DNA from: Flavobacterium sp. CBA20B-1
GTDB taxonomy: Bacteria > Bacteroidota > Bacteroidia > Flavobacteriales > Flavobacteriaceae
NCBI RefSeq assembly: GCF_028473145.1
Contig: NZ_CP092370.1
Location: 2,480,001-2,544,000 of the forward strand
Direction: 5' to 3'
DNA: 64,000 bases
The position numbers and the translations under genes were made by a program. Below the pieces are notes generated by a model. The model made no database searches. It was not told the DNA's origin and saw only the letters and a program-made list of their open reading frames with translations. Numbering within the stretch: position 1 is the first letter of the stretch; each line of letters opens with the position of its first letter. Shown one piece after another: positions 8,053 to 17,119 of the stretch.

Positions 8053-8700
8053 TTAAATCAACCGATTTTTCTTCGCCATTTCCACCGCTTCCATTTTAGA
8101 ATGAACCTGCAATTTCTGGTAGATGTTTTCGGTGTGCCTTCTTACTGTGGCCGGCGAAATGAATAAATTTTCGGCAATGGCTGTGTAAGGCAATCCTTTG
8201 GAAAGCTGCTCCAATACTTCGGTTTCGCGTGCAGTCAGCGTAATCTCCTCTTGATTTTCGGGTAGCGTAATTAGTGGATTTCGTAGCAACTTCAAAGTCT
8301 TCATTGCAATGGACGGCGTCATTACCGCACCGCCTTCCAAAGTTTGCACAATGGCATCGTAGAGTTCTTTTGGTGGTGTTTCTTTTAGCAAATAACCATC
8401 GGCTCCGGCTTGTATGGCATTGAAAATATTTTCGTCATCGTCAAAAACCGTCAGCATAATGATTTTGATCTGAGGATATTTTTGTTTGACCAAGGCTGTA
8501 GTTTCAATACCGTTTTTACGAGGCATTTCGATATCCATCAGAATGAGGTCGGTGCGTTTATCGGTCTGCAATTTTTCCATACATTGCACGCCGTCATTTG
8601 CAGTGAAGGAAAGTTGTATATCTTCAAAAAGTGACAATTTATCTTTCACGCTTTTGATAAGAAAATTATTGTCTTCGATGATGGCAATTCTTGTCTTCAT
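8053..8700 (-). CDS. NarL/LuxR-family response regulator
   Basis: Receiver plus LuxR-type HTH, 216 residues from MKTRIAIIED. Glu9 and Asp10 form the acidic pocket, Asp56 (LILMDIEMP) is the phosphorylation site, and Thr (IIMLTVFDD) and Lys (LLKETPP) complete the switch set. The C-terminal HTH reads TARETEVLEQLSKG...ISPATVRRHTENIYQKL. An in-frame ATG at 8724 would overlap the kinase gene. I prefer 8700, which lies 7 bp after the kinase stop codon and gives the standard receiver N-terminus. It is translated together with the sensor kinase just upstream, its obvious partner. Probable targets are the two operons preceded by the shared 16-bp box. Confidence 0.93.
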   Translation of the reverse strand: MKTRIAIIEDNNFLIKSVKDKLSLFEDIQLSFTANDGVQCMEKLQTDKRTDLILMDIEMPRKNGIETTALVKQKYPQIKIIMLTVFDDDENIFNAIQAGADGYLLKETPPKELYDAIVQTLEGGAVMTPSIAMKTLKLLRNPLITLPENQEEITLTARETEVLEQLSKGLPYTAIAENLFISPATVRRHTENIYQKLQVHSKMEAVEMAKKNRLI

Positions 8701-8707
8701 ACATTTC

Positions 8708-10528
8708 TTAATTATTATGAACATTAAACCACACCTTCGTTCCTTTCCCCATTTCCGATTGCAGTTGCAATTCGCTGTTTAATTCCAAAGCTCTTTTTCG
8801 CATATTCAGTAATCCATTTCCGGGTTCAATTTCACTTTCTTCAAATCCTTTTCCGTCATCTTTTACCTGAAATTGGAGAACGGAATTTTCTTTGGAAATG
8901 AGGATTTGAATTTGGCTTGCTTCGGCATATTTAAACGCATTGTTGGTAGCTTCCTGAATAATCCTGAAAATATTCAAGCCTTGAATACCCGTAAAAACTT
9001 CTTCTTCCGACACATCGTCTGTTATCTGTAAGCTAACCTGGATATGGCTTTGCGACTGTTTCGCTTTTTCGATGAAATTAGCAATCCGGCTTTCTAAATC
9101 TTTGATGGTAATGCCTTGTTTGTTCATTGCCCAAATGGTATCCCGCAGTTCCTGAATGGTTTCTTTGGCAAAGGAACCGATGTTGCTCAACCTGTTGATG
9201 AGGTTTTCGTCTTTGTCCTTCACATAATATTTAATGGTGTCGATAGCCGAAATGATGAAGCTCAATTGCGCACCGATATTGTCGTGTAAGTCCCGAGAAA
9301 TCGACAAACGCTGCTCCTGCAATTTGTTTTGATTTTCGATTTTCTGAAGTGCCAATTTCATTTCGTTTTCTTGCTTTTGACGAAGGTTTTTCAGCACTTG
9401 TTGTTTATAAAACAAAAACCCCATCAAACCGATGATCACAACCAATGCAGCCAAACCAAAAATCCAGAAATTACGGTTGGTCAATTTTGCCTGTTGTTGC
9501 AGGATTTGATTTTCTTTTTCTGCCGTTTCGTATTTGGTAGAAATTTCTTCAACATCTTTCAGTTTTTGGGCCGTGTACAAACTATCATTCAGCACGTTAA
9601 ACGATTTTAAACTTTCAAAAGCTTTTTGATAATTGCCCAGCGCTTCGTAATTGCCAGTAATCTGCTCGTAATTGTATTTTTGAATGTCGGTAAATTTAAT
9701 TTTTCGGGCAACTGCATTACTTTGTTCAAAATATTCATTCGAAAGTTGATGCTGTTTGGTTTCTTTATAAAATTCGCCCAAAGCCGTATAGTTGAGCATT
9801 AAGGCAAAATCATCGTCCAGATTTTTACGAATTTCCAATGCTTGTTTCAGATAGCTTTCCGATTTTTTATAGTCTTTAATCAACAGTTGATTATAGCCTA
9901 AAAACTCCAAGGAATAGCCAATTCCCACGCTATCATTTCGCTGTTGCTGAATGCGCAATGACTTTTCGTAACGTCTATTGGCTTCCGCATAATCTTTAAA
10001 ATCATCCCTAAAAACAGAACCGCTTTCGTTGTTGATGCGGGCAATGCCTTCCAAATTATTTTCATCTTCGTACAATTTCAAAGCTTTATTGTAAAATTCC
10101 AACGCTCTTTTAGGTTGTTTTAATTTGCGATACATTCTCGCCATATCATCGTAGAGTAAGCCCAGTTTCTCACTATTTCCAGATTTTTCAAGCAAATTGA
10201 GCGCTTCATAATAATAAACCGAAGCACTGTCCACCTTACCTTTTCTGGCCATCGCCAAACCGATGTACCGCAAAAAATCACCCTGATTCACTTTGTCGTT
10301 TTCGGCTTTTGCCAAATCCAAACCCCATCTCGAAAGCTGAATGGTCGCATCAAAATCTTTTTGGTAAATCTTTTTCAGATGATCCTGCAACACCGAAATT
10401 TTCTTGGGATACGCTTTTTCCTGTGCCACAATTTGCTGAATGCTGTCAACCGTTTTTTGGGTTTGGGCGAATGTTTTATTCAATGAGAAAATAAAAAAGC
10501 ATAATATTAAAAGTAGAATTTGTTTCAT
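8708..10528 (-). CDS. Sensor histidine kinase with extracytoplasmic TPR domain (HisKA_3)
   Basis: 606 residues. Signal peptide (1-21, ending TFAQ), a periplasmic array of TPR helices (about 45-320), a coiled segment, one membrane segment (353-375), a cytoplasmic coiled coil, then the HisKA_3 box SRDLHDNIGAQLS with His415 as phosphorylation site. The HATPase domain carries IIQEATNNAFKYA (N box) and VKDDGKGF (G1), and ends near GTKVWFNV. The TPR array outside the membrane suggests it senses a protein or peptide partner rather than a small ion. It is followed by its response regulator with a 7-bp gap. It lies 79 bp after the gene at 10608, so it may belong to the same long transcript. Confidence 0.93.
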   Translation of the reverse strand: MKQILLLILCFFIFSLNKTFAQTQKTVDSIQQIVAQEKAYPKKISVLQDHLKKIYQKDFDATIQLSRWGLDLAKAENDKVNQGDFLRYIGLAMARKGKVDSASVYYYEALNLLEKSGNSEKLGLLYDDMARMYRKLKQPKRALEFYNKALKLYEDENNLEGIARINNESGSVFRDDFKDYAEANRRYEKSLRIQQQRNDSVGIGYSLEFLGYNQLLIKDYKKSESYLKQALEIRKNLDDDFALMLNYTALGEFYKETKQHQLSNEYFEQSNAVARKIKFTDIQKYNYEQITGNYEALGNYQKAFESLKSFNVLNDSLYTAQKLKDVEEISTKYETAEKENQILQQQAKLTNRNFWIFGLAALVVIIGLMGFLFYKQQVLKNLRQKQENEMKLALQKIENQNKLQEQRLSISRDLHDNIGAQLSFIISAIDTIKYYVKDKDENLINRLSNIGSFAKETIQELRDTIWAMNKQGITIKDLESRIANFIEKAKQSQSHIQVSLQITDDVSEEEVFTGIQGLNIFRIIQEATNNAFKYAEASQIQILISKENSVLQFQVKDDGKGFEESEIEPGNGLLNMRKRALELNSELQLQSEMGKGTKVWFNVHNN

Positions 10529-10607
10529 ATTGCGAAAGCTTAATTAAGAATTGAATTGCTCATCAAATTCACTCCTTTCATTATAAGCTGTTAAATTAAT
10601 AAAAAAA

Positions 10608-10925
10608 TCAAGTAGAACTTTCTTCGGATTTGAAAATTTTCAGGATGGATTGCAAATAAATCGAAAGCGATTGCAGTATTTCTACTGAATTCGGCTGAAT
10701 GGAAGTCGGGTTTTCTAAGTGGGTAAAAAGTTCGTCCAGTTCTTGCCAACGTTGTTCTACCGATTGGTTCATCGCTTGTTGAAGCGGGTTTGGTTTTTTT
10801 TCTGTAAATTTTTCTGAACGACTTTCCAGCGTAAGCGCATAATCGTTTAAAACCTTTTTCAATAAAGGAATGAGCAACAATATCAACCCAATGATAACGA
10901 TAAAAAACAAAACCAATGCCACCAT
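10608..10925 (-). CDS. Small single-pass membrane protein, unknown
   Basis: 105 residues. One strong membrane helix at residues 2-22 (VALVLFFIVIIGLILLLIPL) is followed by a polar amphipathic region with a likely coiled segment (AMNQSVEQRWQELDELFTHLE) and a second amphipathic helix near the end. I do not recognise the family. It starts 1 bp after the stop codon of the upstream gene, which makes translational coupling with that membrane-anchored protein likely. Confidence 0.75.
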   Translation of the reverse strand: MVALVLFFIVIIGLILLLIPLLKKVLNDYALTLESRSEKFTEKKPNPLQQAMNQSVEQRWQELDELFTHLENPTSIQPNSVEILQSLSIYLQSILKIFKSEESST

Positions 10926-10926
10926 T

Positions 10927-11988
10927 TTATTGTTCTTTTTGCTTTTTTATTTTCCGCCATTTAACAAATCCCCAAATTAAAACGCCTACAAGCAATACTA
11001 CGATAAGAATGGGCGCCACAATCATAAAGATCGTCAGCAAACCTGGCAAAGCCCCGCCAATAGTGCTTTTTACTTCGTATGGATTGCCTAATTCTGCTTC
11101 GGTGTAAGTAAGTTCATCGAACGATATTCGGCTGAATTCATCAATGTTATTGAATAGTTTCTCTGACTGAGCGGTATGTTTTGCAAATTCGAAATTCTCT
11201 ATTTTTTCGTAATAAGATGCCACGAGATTATCTGCGGGTGTTGGCGAAAAGTTCGTTTTAGTTCCGGCGAATAAGTGATATTTTTCATTGAATTTAAATT
11301 TAAATCCACCCGACAAACCTTGTAGATGTTCCAGTGTTAATCCGTCTTTCAATTGCACATAAAAATTTCCTTTTTCGATGGGTTGCTGCCAAACGCTGCC
11401 GCTTTCTAAAAGATAGATAAACGCATTTCGGTTTTCCAAATTATAGCCTTTGCGCACCTGAGCATCGTTGGTATTTACGATGAAATAAACCTCTACTGTC
11501 TGAATTTCATTCGGTGCAAAAGCCATTTGCCAAACCATCCAATTGTCGCTGAACGGATTTACATTTCGGTCGCTGTGATTGAGTTCCGGATGATTTTCTT
11601 TGATTAAATCTAACCAATGTTCTTTGGCTTTGATTTTAAATTGACTTAAACTGTCGAGGGTAATTTGGTTGAGATCCGTTTCGCCTCCAGAGTAAATACC
11701 GTTTACCGGATAACCCATTTTAAATTGGAGGTTTTCATTGCTAATATTTTTAAAAATATAGCTTCCTTTCACAACCGCAAAACCTTTATAAAGCTGAATG
11801 TAAATGCGTTCTTGTTGCATCTGCACTTTCTTAAAACTCAGACTATCTTCGGGATACAACATTGTAAAAACCGTTCCACCGGCGTTCCAAATGCCCGGTT
11901 GTGCAGCATTGGCAAAAGTTTTCTGTGCCGAAAAAATGCTGATAAAAAGGAGTAATAAGTTGAGGTATTTTTGTAAAATATTTTTCAT
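10927..11988 (-). CDS. Exported protein with C-terminal membrane anchor, unknown
   Basis: 353 residues. Signal peptide (ending KTFANA), a large beta-rich extracytoplasmic part (about 28-305) and a C-terminal helix LLTIFMIVAPILIVVLLVGV followed by a basic tail (KWRKIKKQKEQ). Topology is therefore type I, with the bulk outside the cytoplasmic membrane. The opening GGTVFTMLYPEDSLSF...VQMQQERIYIQLY and the FKMGYPVNG motif recall DUF4424-like proteins, but I am not sure. It is the sixth gene of the operon starting at 16988 and is coupled to the small membrane protein that follows. Confidence 0.8.
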   Translation of the reverse strand: MKNILQKYLNLLLLFISIFSAQKTFANAAQPGIWNAGGTVFTMLYPEDSLSFKKVQMQQERIYIQLYKGFAVVKGSYIFKNISNENLQFKMGYPVNGIYSGGETDLNQITLDSLSQFKIKAKEHWLDLIKENHPELNHSDRNVNPFSDNWMVWQMAFAPNEIQTVEVYFIVNTNDAQVRKGYNLENRNAFIYLLESGSVWQQPIEKGNFYVQLKDGLTLEHLQGLSGGFKFKFNEKYHLFAGTKTNFSPTPADNLVASYYEKIENFEFAKHTAQSEKLFNNIDEFSRISFDELTYTEAELGNPYEVKSTIGGALPGLLTIFMIVAPILIVVLLVGVLIWGFVKWRKIKKQKEQ

Positions 11989-11999
11989 ATCAATGGGAA

Positions 12000-13019
12000 T
12001 TAGGGAAGTTGAGATTTTTCTAACAAGGCTTCAAAAATGTGTAGCTTTTTATGCTGAAAATCGGTATTTCCCGTGACCGTTCCGTCGGCATAAGTGATTT
12101 GAAAAAAGCCAATTCCTGCAATCTTTTTGGATTTTATATCCACTTCTGCTTCGGCAATGATGTTTTTATGTTCGTCATGGAGAAATACCAACATTCGATA
12201 AGGTTTCAATTCTTCAGGATTTTTGGCATACGCCTGCAAAGTCTGTTCAGAATATCCTTGCAAATCAAAAGGTAAATTGTCTTTTGGCGCTTCGGCATCA
12301 AAACGCTGAATGCCTTTCAATAACTTGTTTTGAACGATGCTGTCTTCGATGAGTTTAAATTTGATTTCGATTGCAATCTCATCCATCGCATCTTTCAGAT
12401 ATGCCGTTGCGTAGAAATAACTTTGCGGTGCTACAAAAGACAAAATTTCACAGTCTTCGAGATAAAAATAATTGGTAATAATATCGGTTTCGCCCGGAAC
12501 TTTTTGGCGGTGGATTTCTTTGTATAAATTCCCATTCTGGCTGTAATGTCTTTCTGTGCTGGATTTTACGCCATCAATTTCGGCATTTATAAAATTTAAT
12601 TGATTGTTTTGGTATTGAAAGTCGATATAACTTTTGGCACCATCTTTAAATCGAATTTTTTCTTTGGTTATGCGGTTTTCTTTGTCATATTCGTAGGTAT
12701 AGGTTCGGTTCAGATAGGGATTGCTGTGTTCCCAAATTTCCTGTTGCAGACGACCTTTTTTGTAAACTGTTTTTGATTTCGCCCAGCTTTCGTCCAGAAA
12801 ACTTTGGTTTTCGTAGCTTTCCAGATTTCCATCAGCATTGAAAACACGGATTAGTTGTTCGACCTTTTCTACGTTTTCGCCGTCAAAGCTGTAATAGATT
12901 TGTTCTACTTTTTTCACCTGCTTTTTGTAGCCGTAATCCCGGTAGCTGATTTCGGGCAGGGATTGAGCGAAAGCATTTGTCAAAAAGAAAAGTAAACAGA
13001 CAAAAATTAGGTTTTTCAT
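12000..13019 (-). CDS. Exported YD-like repeat protein, paralogue of the gene at 14179
   Basis: 339 residues with a signal peptide (ending NAFAQ). The N-terminal half has YD-like beta units (IRVFNADGNLESYENQ, YTYEYDKENRITKEK, HYSQNGNLYKEIHRQ). The C-terminal domain ends ITYADGTVTGNTDFQHKKL, matching IKYSDGSQSGSTEFDLIFDQK of the gene at 14179. These two are full-length paralogues. No toxin, peptidase or self-cleavage motif is visible, so it is not a classical Rhs effector. It should be periplasmic or at the surface. Function unknown. Confidence 0.8.
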   Translation of the reverse strand: MKNLIFVCLLFFLTNAFAQSLPEISYRDYGYKKQVKKVEQIYYSFDGENVEKVEQLIRVFNADGNLESYENQSFLDESWAKSKTVYKKGRLQQEIWEHSNPYLNRTYTYEYDKENRITKEKIRFKDGAKSYIDFQYQNNQLNFINAEIDGVKSSTERHYSQNGNLYKEIHRQKVPGETDIITNYFYLEDCEILSFVAPQSYFYATAYLKDAMDEIAIEIKFKLIEDSIVQNKLLKGIQRFDAEAPKDNLPFDLQGYSEQTLQAYAKNPEELKPYRMLVFLHDEHKNIIAEAEVDIKSKKIAGIGFFQITYADGTVTGNTDFQHKKLHIFEALLEKSQLP

Positions 13020-13031
13020 TTGTGATAAGGT

Positions 13032-14159
13032 TTAGTTTATGGTATAAATTCCCGAGTTGATACTCTTTTCATAATCGGTCACGCCGTGTTTTTTATTTTC
13101 CGAACTATTGATGATATAGTATTTGTCATTTTCTTTTTCAATTTTCCATTTCGTTGGTTCGGTTGGTTTTCCGGCTTCAACAAAAACTGGATTTTTATCT
13201 GCAAAATGTACTAAAACTCCTTTTGCCTGACTATTGCTGATAGCGGCTTTGGACAAATCACTCTTAAACAAATAGATTGTATTATCCGATTTAACTTTTA
13301 CCACAGTATAATCTCCTTTGCTTATATACAATTCATATTGTGTCGAATGAAGCGCTTTTCCCTGGTAATTAAATGAAAAGGTTCCGTTTTTTTTATAGAT
13401 ATACAGATAAAACACCCCATTTCTATGCGTTAAAGGATAAAGTTTGTCAGTTGACATATCATTCAAAGAAAAAGCACTGTAATAATCTTTGGTATAGGTT
13501 GTGAAGAGTCGTAGGTTTTTGCCGTCCTCGATGATTTCGTAATGTTGTGGTTGGTTTATTCTACTATTATCCTGATAAAAATAGACAGTGGCATCGTTTA
13601 TCTTTCTAACATATAAACTTAAATTCTCATTATAAGACGCCGTTATCTTGTCTTTTGAATAATCCTTTTCTATGGTTTGACCCGAAGGATTTGAAACTGT
13701 AGTTGTAGTGGTGTTTTTTAATTGGTTATTATTAATATCTAAATAAACGAATACTGCTTTTACAAATAAATCGTTTATAGTGGTATAAAGATTTTCTGCC
13801 GTTTTTCTTACAGCTTCGTCTTTATGGTTTTTATCCATTTTCAATGCACCATATTTATCGTTCAGTACGATTTCATTTATTTTTATCTTTAAGCCATCAT
13901 CTTCAAATAAGTATTCTATTTTAGATTGTAAATTTTCATCTTTTCCTTTAATACTCCAGTTACCAACAAACTGATAATCTGATTTTTTCTCCATTTTCGT
14001 AAAAGTTATTTTTTCTCCGTTTGTGCGGTTGAAAAAGTCATTGGCTTTTTGCAAAGCCGTTTCTTTGGTGTATTTGCCATTGTAAGTACGGGTTTCTGTG
14101 GTTTGACCCAATACGCAAGTACCTACTATTAAAAACAATAATGTGATGATCGCTTTCAT
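13032..14159 (-). CDS. Exported protein, DUF4468-like N-terminal domain
   Basis: 375 residues with a signal peptide (ending CVLGQ). Residues 30-115 (KETALQKANDFFNRT, then a lysine-rich strand pattern and YLFEDDGLKIKINEIVLND) look like the DUF4468 TBP-like fold common in Bacteroidota exported proteins; I place moderate weight on this. The remainder is beta-rich with repeated short strands ending in KWKIEKENDKYYIINSSENKKHG. It has no membrane helix beyond the signal. It is the fifth gene of a seven-gene operon of exported proteins, with 12- and 19-bp gaps to its neighbours. Confidence 0.78.
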   Translation of the reverse strand: MKAIITLLFLIVGTCVLGQTTETRTYNGKYTKETALQKANDFFNRTNGEKITFTKMEKKSDYQFVGNWSIKGKDENLQSKIEYLFEDDGLKIKINEIVLNDKYGALKMDKNHKDEAVRKTAENLYTTINDLFVKAVFVYLDINNNQLKNTTTTTVSNPSGQTIEKDYSKDKITASYNENLSLYVRKINDATVYFYQDNSRINQPQHYEIIEDGKNLRLFTTYTKDYYSAFSLNDMSTDKLYPLTHRNGVFYLYIYKKNGTFSFNYQGKALHSTQYELYISKGDYTVVKVKSDNTIYLFKSDLSKAAISNSQAKGVLVHFADKNPVFVEAGKPTEPTKWKIEKENDKYYIINSSENKKHGVTDYEKSINSGIYTIN

Positions 14160-14178
14160 TTTGTTTGTTTTAAAATCG

Positions 14179-15144
14179 TTATTTAATACGCTTCACTTTC
14201 TGGTCAAAAATCAAATCAAACTCTGTACTTCCGCTTTGGCTGCCATCGCTGTATTTGATTTCTCTGAAAACCATTCTTCGTTGAATACCAAATTCTTTGT
14301 CGATTTGTAATCTTTTCGTCCAGTCGCCGTTTTCATTTTTACTTTCAGCCGGAATGTCGAACACAATCATTGCACTCGATTTCCCACTCAAATCACCTAT
14401 GGTTTGCTGAAATTTTTTGGGATTTTCCTGTTTCATTTTTCGCAAGTTTAATACATAATTCAACGGATCATTTTCTGTAATTTCTATTGTAAAATCAATG
14501 CGACGTTCTTTGTCTTTCAACCAAATTTTATTTTGATTATCTTTTTGAAAAAAAGCCAACACATCATCACCATCATACACAAAAATGGTTTCCGTCACGG
14601 TTCCTTTGGCGCTCGTCTCTTTTTCTGTGACCGTATTTTTCAGGTGGTCGAACAAAGATTCTTTTTTGCTACCGTTTTGGTAGGTTCGTTGAATGGAAAG
14701 AACCATTCCGTTGTTATCATACTGAAAGGTGTCGGTAAAATTGGTATAAACGCCTGAAGCTGTCACTTTTTCTAAAATACCATTTGCATCGTAATGCAGT
14801 TTTTGCTTCGAATTAAAATTTGAAGCGGAAGCAACAGTATTGATGCTGTCCAGAACGCCGTTTGTATAAACATAATTATGAGCGGTTTCGCTGGCATATT
14901 TACCATAAATCCGCATATATTTTTGAATGATAAATCCTTCCTTATTAAACGAAATTACTTCCGCCATCACCGGTTCATATCCTAAACTATCGCTTTTGTA
15001 ATAAGCAATCTTAGCAAAATCGGGTTGCTTTTGAAAACCATACGATTGCCAATAGGTTTTGGGAGGTGAAAGATGTTCGGCTTCTTGTGCTTTTAAGCTG
15101 AAACCAATGATTATAAAAAATAAAGTTGCAAAAAATTTCATCAT
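14179..15144 (-). CDS. Exported YD-like repeat protein, paralogue of the gene at 12000
   Basis: 321 residues, signal peptide ending SLKAQ. YD-like units include VISFNKEGFIIQKYMR, KLHYDANGILEKVTAS and TFQYDNNGMVLSIQRTYQNG. The C-terminal domain with the closing IKYSDGSQSGSTEFDLIF matches the gene at 12000. The two copies have diverged widely outside the motifs, so the duplication is old. It sits 9 bp after the preceding gene. Function unknown. Confidence 0.8.
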   Translation of the reverse strand: MMKFFATLFFIIIGFSLKAQEAEHLSPPKTYWQSYGFQKQPDFAKIAYYKSDSLGYEPVMAEVISFNKEGFIIQKYMRIYGKYASETAHNYVYTNGVLDSINTVASASNFNSKQKLHYDANGILEKVTASGVYTNFTDTFQYDNNGMVLSIQRTYQNGSKKESLFDHLKNTVTEKETSAKGTVTETIFVYDGDDVLAFFQKDNQNKIWLKDKERRIDFTIEITENDPLNYVLNLRKMKQENPKKFQQTIGDLSGKSSAMIVFDIPAESKNENGDWTKRLQIDKEFGIQRRMVFREIKYSDGSQSGSTEFDLIFDQKVKRIK

Positions 15145-15153
15145 TTTAGATTT

Positions 15154-16056
15154 TTAGTTTCGGTATTCAATCGCTCTTTTGGTAATGGTGGAAAATTCCC
15201 ATTTCCCCTTTTTCATTTTGTAGTTTTTGCGTTCTATCCAGTTGCCTCTCGCATCAAACTGATATTCAAAACGTTCTTTATCTTTACCGTCTTCCTGAAT
15301 TTTTTCCAAATCTTTGTAGTCGAATGTATCTCCCGCTACATCCACTTTTCGGGATTTATAATGATATTTGGTAAGGCTGCTAATACCCAAGTTCGTCACT
15401 GTTTTTTCTAATTTATTTCCGGTTTGATCTAATTGCAAACGATCGGTTTGATCTAAAACACCATTCAGATATGTTTTTTTTATGCGAAGTGTGGTAGCAT
15501 CGGCAGCCGATTGGTACCAAAATTCTGTTTTCTTAGCTTCTGAATTTTCAGGTGTGAACACGGTTTCTTTGGTATAATCGTTATCATTTCCTTCGTATTT
15601 TACTTCAAAAACATCGGGTTGCGCAACATTTAATAAATAACGCGTTACTTTTATTTTTTCCACATCAAAAGAACCATAAGCGTATTGCCATTCTTCAATG
15701 GTTTTTAGCGTGTTGGGATTAATAATTTTTACCGATTTCAATTTTTTGGAATACGCATCGGCATACTGAAATTCAATATCAAAATCGGCATAACTGTTGT
15801 TGTAATTCACAAATTGATAATCGGTTAATTGATAAGTATTGTTCCAGCTTAAATAAATTTCTAAAATGGGGAATTCTTCGTTTTCGTCAATGGCAATTTC
15901 CTTGGTAGTTAGATTTTTTACTTGTGAAAAATCAATCAAATCCACGTGGTTTCTGAAATCCCATTCGGTTGGATAATAGGGAATAAAATCTTGGGCAGTT
16001 GCAAAGCTGGCAACCATACAAAGTAAAATGGCACTAATATTTTTTATTGTTTTCAT
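15154..16056 (-). CDS. Exported YD-like repeat protein, unknown
   Basis: 300 residues, signal peptide ending FATAQ. It shows alternating aromatic beta units (WQYAYGSFDVEKIKVTRYL, KYHYKSRKVDV) and the closing unit FEYQFDARGNWIERKNYK...ITKRAIEYRN, the usual form of the last repeat in Bacteroidota RHS-like exported proteins. Its ATG overlaps the stop of the preceding gene in the sequence ATGA, so translation is coupled. No catalytic motif seen. Confidence 0.8.
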   Translation of the reverse strand: MKTIKNISAILLCMVASFATAQDFIPYYPTEWDFRNHVDLIDFSQVKNLTTKEIAIDENEEFPILEIYLSWNNTYQLTDYQFVNYNNSYADFDIEFQYADAYSKKLKSVKIINPNTLKTIEEWQYAYGSFDVEKIKVTRYLLNVAQPDVFEVKYEGNDNDYTKETVFTPENSEAKKTEFWYQSAADATTLRIKKTYLNGVLDQTDRLQLDQTGNKLEKTVTNLGISSLTKYHYKSRKVDVAGDTFDYKDLEKIQEDGKDKERFEYQFDARGNWIERKNYKMKKGKWEFSTITKRAIEYRN

Positions 16057-16988
16057 CTTGATAATTTTAAATATTTTTGATACGTTTCCTGAAAGAAAAC
16101 TTTTAGCTGCTCATCGCTTGGCGCGTTGTATATTTTCTCAGGTGTTTCAAGGGTTCGAATGGTAGCAATTAAATTCTTTTTTTTATTATTGGCAAGACTG
16201 TATTCAATTTGTGCCACCCATACATCGCCATCGTACAAATAAGTATAATGTTTTTGTCTTGATATTTTTTTACCAGAATTTTTCGCCTCGGTTATAAAAT
16301 CCACCACTTGTTTCAGGTCGCCATTTGGGTTATAGTAATACAATGTAAGCACCTTTACTTCCTCATCTTCTCCAGGCAAAACAATGGTTTCGCTCTTCGT
16401 TAATTTTCCGTTGCTATCGTTCACGTAGGTGATATCTGTCATCAATTTTTCGTCGAAATATTTTTTAAGGCGGTAACCTTCCTTTCCGTTATATTCTATT
16501 TGTTCGGTGCGTTTCCCGTGTACATTGTAAAACGATTTGCCTCGCAATTCGCCCGCTTCGTTGTAAAACAAAATCGTTTTGTCTGTTTCTTCTGTAGGAT
16601 AAGTTCTATAAAATGTGGTTTTGTAGTCCTGTTTTTCTGTACGGTAAGTGTTGATTTTGCGTTCCGTTCCCGCATTGGAATTTTGAAGGGTTTCTTTACT
16701 TTTCAAGTAATCGTTTTCGTATTGATAATTTACCGTTGTTTTTACCATCGAGGCAGTGTCTTCATATTGTAAACAGACGATTTTATCATTTTTAAAAGTA
16801 TAGACAGTATAACTTGGTCGTACAGAAAACTGTTGCTGCGGAATAGAAAAATCGGTATAACGAACAACTGCTTTCACCGTGTTTTTCGGTAAATCGAAAT
16901 TTTCTGGTGTAATGCTTTCTTGTGCCTTGGCTACGAAGCCGAAGATAAGAAGCAAAATTATTGCGGTATATGTAACTGTTGTATTCAT
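16053..16988 (-). CDS. Exported YD-like repeat protein, first gene of its operon
   Basis: 311 residues, signal peptide ending FVAKAQ. It has YD-like units (TILFYNEAGELRGKSFYNVH, TYVNDSNGKLTKSETIV, LYYYNPNGDLKQVVDF) and a C-terminal helix (DEQLKVFFQETYQKYLKLSR). It is preceded by 131 bp that contain the shared regulatory box and a promoter, and it starts a seven-gene set ending at 10608. Function unknown. Confidence 0.8.
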   Translation of the reverse strand: MNTTVTYTAIILLLIFGFVAKAQESITPENFDLPKNTVKAVVRYTDFSIPQQQFSVRPSYTVYTFKNDKIVCLQYEDTASMVKTTVNYQYENDYLKSKETLQNSNAGTERKINTYRTEKQDYKTTFYRTYPTEETDKTILFYNEAGELRGKSFYNVHGKRTEQIEYNGKEGYRLKKYFDEKLMTDITYVNDSNGKLTKSETIVLPGEDEEVKVLTLYYYNPNGDLKQVVDFITEAKNSGKKISRQKHYTYLYDGDVWVAQIEYSLANNKKKNLIATIRTLETPEKIYNAPSDEQLKVFFQETYQKYLKLSR

Positions 16989-17008
16989 TTTATTAGACGT
17001 TCAATGAT

Positions 17009-17040
17009 GTAAAGTAAATACAATTGCAACGGTTGTTCAA
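17009..17040 (-). promoter_or_regulatory. Promoter of the 16988-10608 operon
   Basis: On the minus strand TTG (17038-17040) directly follows the shared box and is followed after 21 nt by TACTTTAC (17009-17016), an imperfect TAnnTTTG. A weak -7 next to an upstream box is what one expects of an activator-dependent promoter. The leader to the ATG at 16988 would be about 15 nt. Confidence 0.5.
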
Positions 17041-17054
17041 TAGGGCAAATGCAC
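17039..17054. promoter_or_regulatory. Shared 16-bp box, copy 1
   Basis: AATAGGGCAAATGCAC, identical at all 16 positions to 22267-22282 and followed in both by one variable base and ATTTTT. The core GGGCA-AA-TGCAC is an imperfect dyad, which fits a dimeric NarL/LuxR-type regulator. It abuts the -33 element of the operon promoter. Confidence 0.7.
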
Positions 17055-17119
17055 TATTTTTTCAGAATTTATTGCACTTTATATTTATCAGATTGTTGTT
17101 CTATTTTGAGATTTAAATT

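Noticed and set aside
12000..16988. Rhs/polymorphic toxin system
   Set aside because: YD-like units are present but there is no Rhs core, no self-cleavage motif, no variable toxin tail and no immunity gene.
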